DNA from: Flectonema sp. DT1601
Lineage: Eukaryota > Euglenozoa > Diplonemea > Diplonemida > Diplonemidae
Assembly: GCA_964019425.1 (NCBI GenBank)
Contig: OZ025783.1
Coordinates: 1,696,737 to 1,760,736 of the forward strand
DNA: 64,000 bases
Direction of reading: 5' to 3'
The notes beneath the pieces were generated by a model that made no database searches, was not told the origin of the DNA, and was given only the letters and a program-made list of their open reading frames with translations. The stretch's first letter is position 1. Each line of letters starts with the position of its first letter. The translations under genes were made by a program, and so were the position numbers. Positions 54,139 through 61,677 of the stretch are shown one piece after another.

Positions 54139-55428
54139 ATGAGTTCAGGACAAACACCGATGGATATAGATACTACGACGGCTGATAATAAGTTTAATTT
54201 CCACTTTCCGGAGCAACTAATGGGAGTATGGCAAGCAGAAACTTCAGAAGGGCCGATGAAAAGAGGCGTTTACAACATGTCAGATGTACGAAGAAACCTA
54301 GGCGAATGGAGTGTTCATGCTGATTCAGGTTTAGTGGATCGGGTTTTAGCAACAGCATTAAAAAGACCAGTTGAATTGCTGCCGCATGTGCAAAATATTC
54401 CGATTCAAAGAAAGCAAGTGGTTCTAGCACATCTTAATAATAAAGATCGCGACTTATTCAGAAGACTTCTACAAGAATGCGGCGTAACGCAAGGGCTCCC
54501 AGTCACAAGGGAAGAATTTTCGACAGTTTTAAGTGAAGCCTCAATTGCACTTGGGACGACAAATCAGAGACAAGGACAACTAGCCTCAGGTCAAGCGGTG
54601 CTCGGGCAACAGCAAGCAGTACTGAACGCGAACCAACAGCATCAAGCGCAAGCAACCGCAGCGATTGGCAAACAAAGCGCTGAAGCTCACCAAGGGGTGA
54701 GCACATTAGCAAATGCAACAGACCAGGCGCTAAGAACGCATGGGGGAAAGCTAGATATGATAATAGAGAGTATTAAGGCTACTAATGCCGAACAGAATCA
54801 TAGAATGAATAGCCAAGATGGAAGGATCGAGCACCTTTTCAACCTTTTGGAGAATCACATGGTTCAAAGCCAACCGGTACAGCCTATTCAAGACGACGTG
54901 CAAGCTTTTAGGCAAGAGCAAGTGGAAGCTACACCTGATCCTGTCATTGCAAAGGAGAAATCTGCTGGGATATTCATGACTAAAAATATTGTAAATTCAG
55001 GTGATGTGTCCTCGTGGGTAGAAATAATTGCAGAAGGGGAGGCAACAAATCTTATCCGTGATCTCCAGCAGAGATACATGAACGGTATCGGAAGGGTAAA
55101 ACCAGGTGACAAGATTCTCCATCACTATTTCGAACAGTTGTGCGACTGGATCCGTGTGGCGGAACGGGTTACTCTATGGCAAGAAATGGATGAGATGGTG
55201 AGCCTTGGGAATCGTATCTTGACGACATTGCGTATGCAGACCGGTTGGATCGACAGAGGCCTTAAAATGGCCGATATCATTACAGAGCTGGAAGTGGATG
55301 ACAACGATAGGCTCTCGAAGGCAATGCTTAATGTTGAGAAGAAGAAAAGACCGTTTACATGGAAGAAGCCGTCAAGACCGCTCTCGGGAAACGGACGTGG
55401 GGCTCAAACCCCCAGGAAGCAAAACTGA
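54139..55428 (+). CDS. Element 2 gag-like protein
   Basis: 429 residues: globular N-terminus (FNFHFPEQLMGVWQAETSEG), Gln/Ala-rich coiled coil in the middle (AVLGQQQAVLNANQQHQAQA), conserved C-terminal half (VSSWVEIIAEGEATNLIRDL) and a basic end (KKKRPFTWKKPSRPL). Homologous in layout to element 1 gag. The stop TGA (55426-55428) is immediately followed by ATG of the recombinase in the same frame. Confidence 0.75.
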   Translation: MSSGQTPMDIDTTTADNKFNFHFPEQLMGVWQAETSEGPMKRGVYNMSDVRRNLGEWSVHADSGLVDRVLATALKRPVELLPHVQNIPIQRKQVVLAHLNNKDRDLFRRLLQECGVTQGLPVTREEFSTVLSEASIALGTTNQRQGQLASGQAVLGQQQAVLNANQQHQAQATAAIGKQSAEAHQGVSTLANATDQALRTHGGKLDMIIESIKATNAEQNHRMNSQDGRIEHLFNLLENHMVQSQPVQPIQDDVQAFRQEQVEATPDPVIAKEKSAGIFMTKNIVNSGDVSSWVEIIAEGEATNLIRDLQQRYMNGIGRVKPGDKILHHYFEQLCDWIRVAERVTLWQEMDEMVSLGNRILTTLRMQTGWIDRGLKMADIITELEVDDNDRLSKAMLNVEKKKRPFTWKKPSRPLSGNGRGAQTPRKQN

Positions 55429-56484
55429 ATGCCAACAGCAGGTGGGGGCGCCTGGGCCCAGCCAGGCGTTACCCCGTACAACAAACTGGGAAAACAAATT
55501 GGAGCAACGCATCACGGAGACTTAATAACAAGAAATGGTGTGATGGCGGAATCAGTTCTAAGAATCTTGAAGAGGCAGCCCACAAAGGTAACACATCCAG
55601 AAGATCCGGTCTCAGTCAACAGGGCACTAGGAAAGCTGGACAACGTAGTGAAAGGGATGTGGGCACCGTCAACGCTAGAACAGAGAAAACGATTATGGTC
55701 GCGGTTCATGAAATGGGCGATCGAGCGGAACCTGACGAACAATGCGGACACAGCGGTTCTGTTTACAGTTGCAACAGGGGCAAAGCCTCAGGGCCTTCTG
55801 AATTATGCGAAGGGTCTCTCGGCAATAATGAAAAAGATAGGAAGGGACAATCAGCCTCTCAGAAGCCTAGCAGCAGCTCTAAGGGCGGATGGTGCAGCGA
55901 TTCCGGAGAGCCAAGCAACACCTATCAAAAAGGAAGTACTGATGCAGTGGGCGCTGGAACAAAAGCCCGACCTCAAAGCGACAGCGATCATAGCATGGAA
56001 GACAATGTCCCGATGGGGGGAAGTGGCAAAGTTATCGTCAGTGCAATTCATAAACCTAGATCCACTGCAAGTTATAATAGATTGGGGGCAAACACCAAAG
56101 GGAAAGAAGAGAAACCCTTACACAACGTCAAGATTCGTTGTGATCAGTGGCGACCAAGTCCAAGAAATCAACAGACTTATAAGGAAGCTCTCGCCGTTCG
56201 AAACCCTTTGCAGCACCGACACGGCGAGGGTCGGGGTCTTGTGGAAGCGGGACCCAGCTATGAAGGGCTACAGCGGCCACAGTGTGAAGAGAGGTGCGAT
56301 CCAACACATATTCAATTTCAACGCGGAGAACCCGAGGAGGGCCATCCCAACGTATCTCATCAGCAGACTGGCGAAGCACGAGACGTCAAACGAACAAGTC
56401 TCAGAAACAACGCTGAGGTACGCAGGGTCCGACAAGAGCATCGCGGTATCTCTACAAACCCAGCGGGTAACAAATCACCTATGA
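55429..56484 (+). CDS. Element 2 tyrosine recombinase
   Basis: 351 residues with the complete catalytic set: Arg in TMSRWGEVAKL (56011-56013), His in GHSVKRGAIQH (56278-56280) and Tyr in TTLRYAGS (56419-56421). The core-binding half (LWSRFMKWAIERNLTNNADT, SLAAALRADGAAI) is shared with element 1. Unlike element 1 it has an ATG, joined as TGAATG to the gag stop. Its stop overlaps the start of the RT frame (ATGA at 56481-56484), a coupling arrangement. Confidence 0.9.
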   Translation: MPTAGGGAWAQPGVTPYNKLGKQIGATHHGDLITRNGVMAESVLRILKRQPTKVTHPEDPVSVNRALGKLDNVVKGMWAPSTLEQRKRLWSRFMKWAIERNLTNNADTAVLFTVATGAKPQGLLNYAKGLSAIMKKIGRDNQPLRSLAAALRADGAAIPESQATPIKKEVLMQWALEQKPDLKATAIIAWKTMSRWGEVAKLSSVQFINLDPLQVIIDWGQTPKGKKRNPYTTSRFVVISGDQVQEINRLIRKLSPFETLCSTDTARVGVLWKRDPAMKGYSGHSVKRGAIQHIFNFNAENPRRAIPTYLISRLAKHETSNEQVSETTLRYAGSDKSIAVSLQTQRVTNHL

Positions 56485-58166
56485 GTGCAACGATGGTTAG
56501 GCGGGTGATGCAAAACTTCACACGAAAGTCGAAGATCACTAGAATACCGACGACGGAGGAGGAGCGATCGAGTCCACTTCACGTTCACCCTGTTAAGCCG
56601 CTGGAGATTCAGAAGGTGGAGAAGATGATGACAAAAGAAACCCTCAAAAGATTTAAAGAAGTCTGCAACTTAACATTTAACCCAAGGAAAGGCAAGATTA
56701 GCTACAGAAAGGGAAACAAGAGGTCAGAATTACAGACTGAGCATGCGAACAAACTTGTAGAGGCAGGTATCGCTACCCAGGCAGGCGGCCCTGGAGAACT
56801 CGAATCGATCCCATTTACTGTATTAGAAGAGCGGCAAGGAGCAAACAGGCAAAGGTTTATATTATGGACGAGGGAGGCAAACCAACAGGCTAGGAGCTTA
56901 GGCTATGATCCGAAAGTTCCACTTGGGCACATTTCATGTTATCTTGATCGGACGGAGAAGGAGGTCGCATCCCAATGGGACTTAAGAACAGGCTTTTACC
57001 AAGTACCGATCCCTCAGGCATCGAGAAGATTCTTCAGGTTTCAAGATAGTGCACATAATTGGTTTGAACTAACGAGGCTGCCAATGGGACACGTAGCAGC
57101 CCCTGAGATCATGCACACTTTGACTGCTACAGTGGCAGGCGATCCAACATATGCTAAGCCTGAGTTTACTTACAAAGGTGTCGTAACTGACATATGGATA
57201 GATAATATTAGAATATCTGGTGATCTTGATAAGGTCGAGGCAGCTACTGATGGTGTTAACAAAATAGCAGCTGACTGTAATGTGACATGGAAAGCAGCTG
57301 AAACTATCCGGGCTGCTACAGACTATGACTTTTTGGGTGTTCATTTTAATCATCTTGACCATACGGTATCGGTAGCGAAGAAGCTACGCAACAAGATCCA
57401 GGACTCAGATCTTACTAATCCTACAGCAGGGGGTGTTGAAAGCTTAGCAGGGAGGCTTCTGCATGCTTCTGCAATTACGAGGGTTCACCCAGGTAACTTC
57501 TGGTATGCGTTAAAGTTCTTTCGAAGAATAACAAATTCACTCAATCGGGGAGTTTGCGACGTTAACGATTACATTAGCATTCCGATCTCGGTCAGGAAAC
57601 AGATAGAGCAGTGGGTAGGTGAGGTATCACAAATTCGAGAGATCAAGTCCTTCTCTGATGACGGCTCTATTATGATGTTTGTTGACGCTTCCAACACCGG
57701 ATGGGGTGCAGTTATTATTTCTAAACAAGCGGAGATGAAGATTCTGGGGCAACGCTGGACTACGATAGAGGGCGAGAAGCACATTAATATTCTTGAGGCT
57801 AAGGCGCTGCATCTCTCGCTGCGGACAGTTGAAGAAGCATCTCACATCGATATCTACGCTGATAATACTACAGTTGCCTTCTCAACCAAAAAGGGGATGT
57901 CCTCACGCTCTTACGATCTAAACAGGGAGGTGATAGGATCTCTCAATCACTTACAAAGGATAGGTTGCGCATACACAATCTCATGGGTGTCAACAAAATG
58001 CAATCCTGCAGACTATCCTTCACGGAGCACTCCAACTAATCTTAACCAGCCAAAGCTACTTGCTGATGCAAAACTTGCGCTGGGGCGATTCTTCAACTTG
58101 CGCGGTGGTGGTGGTAGCCGGGTCGTGGCCAAGCGCCATTACTCAGTAACCACCCCTACGCATTAG
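56481..58166 (+). CDS. Element 2 reverse transcriptase and RNase H
   Basis: I take the ATG at 56481 overlapping the recombinase stop; the frame is open from 55359. Motifs: IPFTVLEERQGANRQRFILW, DLRTGFYQVPIP, FELTRLPMGHVAAPEIMH and TDIWIDNIRISGD (57195-57206, WIDN in place of YxDD). RNase H residues lie in MMFVDASNTGWGAV, INILEAKALHL, IDIYADNTTVAF and CNPADYPSRS. The same IDN active site in both elements argues it is functional. It ends shortly before the B1-position region. Confidence 0.9.
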   Translation: MSATMVRRVMQNFTRKSKITRIPTTEEERSSPLHVHPVKPLEIQKVEKMMTKETLKRFKEVCNLTFNPRKGKISYRKGNKRSELQTEHANKLVEAGIATQAGGPGELESIPFTVLEERQGANRQRFILWTREANQQARSLGYDPKVPLGHISCYLDRTEKEVASQWDLRTGFYQVPIPQASRRFFRFQDSAHNWFELTRLPMGHVAAPEIMHTLTATVAGDPTYAKPEFTYKGVVTDIWIDNIRISGDLDKVEAATDGVNKIAADCNVTWKAAETIRAATDYDFLGVHFNHLDHTVSVAKKLRNKIQDSDLTNPTAGGVESLAGRLLHASAITRVHPGNFWYALKFFRRITNSLNRGVCDVNDYISIPISVRKQIEQWVGEVSQIREIKSFSDDGSIMMFVDASNTGWGAVIISKQAEMKILGQRWTTIEGEKHINILEAKALHLSLRTVEEASHIDIYADNTTVAFSTKKGMSSRSYDLNREVIGSLNHLQRIGCAYTISWVSTKCNPADYPSRSTPTNLNQPKLLADAKLALGRFFNLRGGGGSRVVAKRHYSVTTPTH

Positions 58167-58264
58167 CATATCGTGTAATTATCTTTACATTAGTTCATTC
58201 ATACAAATTACAATACCTTGTTCTATAGTTTCAAATAAATATGGCAGACTGATAAGGGTGATTC

Positions 58265-58586
58265 CCCCGTTACGTGGGAATCAACCATCCGTCGGCCATG
58301 TCTACCTCTCATCGTTTATAAATACATTACCGTTTATCCAAAAGAAAGCATAAACAACTCGTACGCAATATAAAATAAAGAATAAGAAAACATCTAGAAA
58401 AACAGCACATTTTGTTTCAGACATAAGACGCAACACGTTCGAGAAAGGAGCATCAGCGATACTTACGATCGTTAATAAACATTCGATACTTACGTTTCGC
58501 TACATTTAAAGTATCCGCGTTTCATCTTTCATTACTTCTATAGGCTTTCTTTCTCCTTTTCGTACTCCCTTAATAAATAAAGTAAT
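58265..58586 (+). repeat. Element 2 A2 repeat
   Basis: 322-bp copy of A1. It is followed only by a C-rich spacer and the array, not by a B2 repeat. Confidence 0.92.
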
Positions 58587-58606
58587 CCCACCCACCCTTC
58601 CCACCA

Positions 58607-58728
58607 GCAAACCCGCAAACCCGCAAACCCGCAAACCCGCAAACCCGCAAACCCGCAAACCCGCAAACCCGCAAACCCGCAAACCCGCAAACCCGCAAAC
58701 CCGCAAACCCGCAAACCCGCAAACCCGC
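58607..58728. repeat. Array 4 of AAACCCGC (~15 units)
   Basis: Remainder of the array to the right of element 2; joins the second subtelomere-like segment at the same point as array 2 joins the first (CCCGC then ACTAGAG). Confidence 0.95.
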
Positions 58729-58930
58729 ACTAGAGATACCCCTTCCAGGCTCGCGTTGCTCGCACACAACTTTTTTTTTTTAAGCTTTCTGAACAAACAT
58801 TATTTTTACAACCAAGTCACGTCTGTTTTTATTCCCTGGCTAATCGCTCGCGTTAAGTTAAGTCCAATTTTGTACCCTTTTCCTTGCTACTTTCTTCTTA
58901 CTAATTTTTCTGGTTGAAAAACACAAAAAA

Positions 58931-59000
58931 TGTGCCTGGGAATTGAACCCTTGCCATGGCTACCGAAGAGATTTAAGGTATCCACTCGGCTGTGCAGCCC
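58931..59000 (-). repeat. tRNA-like sequence with A and B boxes, copy 2
   Basis: Here the minus-strand B box is perfect (GGTTCAATTCC, 58939-58949), with the A-box-like CAGCCGAGTGGA (58981-58992) and a T run after the 3' end. Confidence 0.5.
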
Positions 59001-59119
59001 TGGGATTTTCTTTTTTTTTTTTATTTATTTATTTGTGTGTTCTTAGCCTCTTTATGGAAATCCTTCCATTTTCCCTTCCCCCCAGTCTTAACGTAGGAGA
59101 GTCTACCAGGTGCTTACCC

Positions 59120-59245
59120 TTCGGGCGCGGGATTTGAACTAATTGCGTGTACGGGCGCGATGGGTTATTGCAGTGGCAGGGGGTCGAACCAGCGATCACC
59201 CAGCCCCAGGGCGAAGGTTATACCACTACCCCTGGGATATCGCAA
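59120..59245 (-). repeat. tRNA-derived sequence with two B boxes, copy 2
   Basis: Minus-strand GGTTCGACCCC at 59180-59190 and AGTTCAAATCC downstream of it, as in copy 1. Confidence 0.45.
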
Positions 59246-60649
59246 CTTTTTATTATTATTACTTTTCTGCAATTTTTATTTATAAATAAGTTTTCGAAAA
59301 GGTGGGAAGTAACGGACTGGGAGCTTTTGGCTCCTGCCCTATTCCCGATGTAAACTTTCTTTTTTTTTTTTTTTTTTTTTTTTAACAGGCCCAAAGGGCG
59401 ACAATGAAAGATGCTGACCAAGGAATAATATTCAAATGAATTTTCGTTTCAAAGAAACGAACAGGATTAAGAGAGAGGTAGAGAAAAAAAAAAAAATAAT
59501 ATGAAGAGGAAATAATCAAACATGAAAAAAAAAAATGAAAAAAAAATAAATAAACGTTATATATAAGCAATTTCTTTTTTTTTTCGCAATTTTTTATTTA
59601 TTTATTACTTTTCTGTCCCAACGGGACGACAAATGAAAAATGTCCTCCCTTAGCTGAAAATGCACACTGCACCCTGTTTTATCATGTCCTTTGTTTTTGT
59701 TTTTCTGAAAGATATCTGTAGTTGTTGTTATATTAATATGCTAGCACGAAAACGGCGGCTAGGTTTATGATGATTGGATATGTGGCTTAGGTTATCTGTT
59801 TGTTACATTTGGAAGTATTTTACAACAGGTTTATCGAACCTGTATCTGCAATGTGTGCGACCCTGGGATGGGAATATAGGAATTTAGTTATATTAATAAG
59901 GTTATTGTTCATTATTTCCAATAAAATAGAAATGTGGGAAGAACTATGGGATGGCGGAACGCAGCCCCCCCCCCCAACCCCCCCCAAGGGGGGGGAGCCA
60001 CTAATAAAGGCCAACCTCCTGAAAAAGAATCAAGAAAAAACAAAAATGCCCTCGCCCAGGGTCGAACTGGACGGTTTACAGCCATTTTGGGTTTTGTAAA
60101 GAATGGTTAGTTCTGAAACTATTTGTGTAGGAAAGACCCTTTACCCAAAAAGAAATGAAATCAAAGATTGCTTTTTCACAGCTTGGCACCTAAAATCCAA
60201 AACTCATTAAGAAGGAAAAAATTATTTCAAAAAGAAAATTTTTGCTAACTAAATTGGCAGCCATACACCAAATTTCAAAACCACTTACTAACAGAATTTC
60301 TTTCTCATCACTTTTTATATTTTAAGAAAATGGTTAACAGGAATTTATGAAGACTTTTGGATAGATCAACTATGTGTTCCCATCTTTTTTAGGAGATCTG
60401 TAGAAAAAAATAAATCTTTCAGAAAATATTATAAAGGAAAGATTTTTTCTGAAGAATTCTTTTTTAACTACCTACTAAATTGGCAACCATACACTTAAAT
60501 TTCAAAACCATCACATTTTATACTTTAAGAAAATGGTTACCCATCTTTTTTAGACCTGCTCAGGCACAAAAATCCAGCATTTTTCCTTAGGCAAAAATAA
60601 GTCTTACTTACTTCCTACTGAAGGAAATTGGCAGCTTAAATTTGTTTGC

Positions 60650-61040
60650 AGGAAAAAAGTAAGCAGCTAAAATTTGCTTGCGGGAAGAAAATAAGCAGCT
60701 GAGATTTGCTTGCGGGAAGAGAATCAGCAGCTAAAATTTGCTTGCGGGAAGAAAATAAGCAGCTAAAATTTGCTTGCGGGAAGAAAATAAGCAGCTAAAA
60801 TTTGCTTGCGGGAAGAAAATAAGCAGCTGAGATTTGCTTGCGGGAAGAAAATAAGCAGCCAAAATTTGCTTGCGGGAAGAAAATAAGCAGCTAAAATTTG
60901 CTTGCGGGAAGAAAATAAGCAGCTAAAATTTGCTTGCGGGAAGAAAATAAGCAGCTGAGATTTGCTTGCGGGAAGAAAATTAGCAGCTAAAATTTGCTTG
61001 CGGGAAGAAAATTAGCAGCTAAAATTTGCTTGCGGGAAGA
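60650..61040. repeat. Minisatellite of ~32 bp, copy 2
   Basis: About twelve units, more uniform than in copy 1 (AAAATTTGCTTGCGGGAAG repeated with few changes), suggesting recent homogenisation. Confidence 0.88.
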
Positions 61041-61677
61041 AACAGAAGCCTCATTCTCAGTACGGAAGTAGCTAGGCCAGGCCTTACATAGCACTTCTGA
61101 GCAACCTAATATTATTCCTGTAATCCGTGACACTATTACGTAGCACTTAGCACCAGGCTTGCTAGCAGGAAGAAACAGAAGCCCCATTCCCAGTACCGAA
61201 GTAGCTAGGCCTGACCAGCTTACAGTGCTGCGTAAGTTTTGACTGGCAAACAACTGCAAAACTTTTTTCTCCACCCAGAGATTTGTGAAGACTTTTCGGG
61301 GCCGATAGATCGAGAGATAACCATAAAAAAAAGATGTACTCATGTTTTTTTGGAGGTGAGTGGCGCAAAAAGTGGTAAAAAAAAAAAAAAAAATTCCGTG
61401 ACAAAGGCAAATAACAGCAATTTTCTTTCTGCAAACGCCCGCCGGATCATCAGACTGTCATTTGGTAGCGCCGACTTGCCACAGGTCAATATGCAACGCT
61501 ACTTTTCTTTCCGTAATGCGTGGCACCAGTCAACACTTATGTTGCCAGACCTTCTTGCGGGAATGCAAAGAAGAATTAGTGTGTAATTAGGTGAGGCCTG
61601 GCCTGGGTACCTGGCCCAGGACTTGGTGGATTTCCTCAGAACCCAAAATATCCCCAATGCTGACAATTATATAGGAG

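Larger units (their letters stand above)
53817..58606 (+). mobile_element. VIPER/TATE-like tyrosine-recombinase retroelement 2, B2 repeat missing
   Basis: Same plan as element 1 but well diverged: A1 (53817-54138), gag, YR, RT-RNase H, a ~98-bp stretch (58167-58264) in the B1 position, A2 (58265-58586), then a C-rich spacer (CCCACCCACCCTTCCCACC) and the array. No copy of the B1-position sequence follows A2. The spacer resembles that of element 1 (CCCACCCACC), so only the B2 part is absent. Left flank ...GCAAACCC, right flank GCAAACCCGC. Confidence 0.87.
58729..61677. repeat. Subtelomere-like segment, copy 2 (2.9 kb)
   Basis: Second copy of 49256-52549 with the same ends. Differences seen: loss of ~35 bp including the left arm of an inverted repeat, loss of a piece before TTCGGGCG, changed poly-A/T lengths, a different minisatellite composition, and a restructured part near 61020-61140. 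No coding region recognised. Confidence 0.9.
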
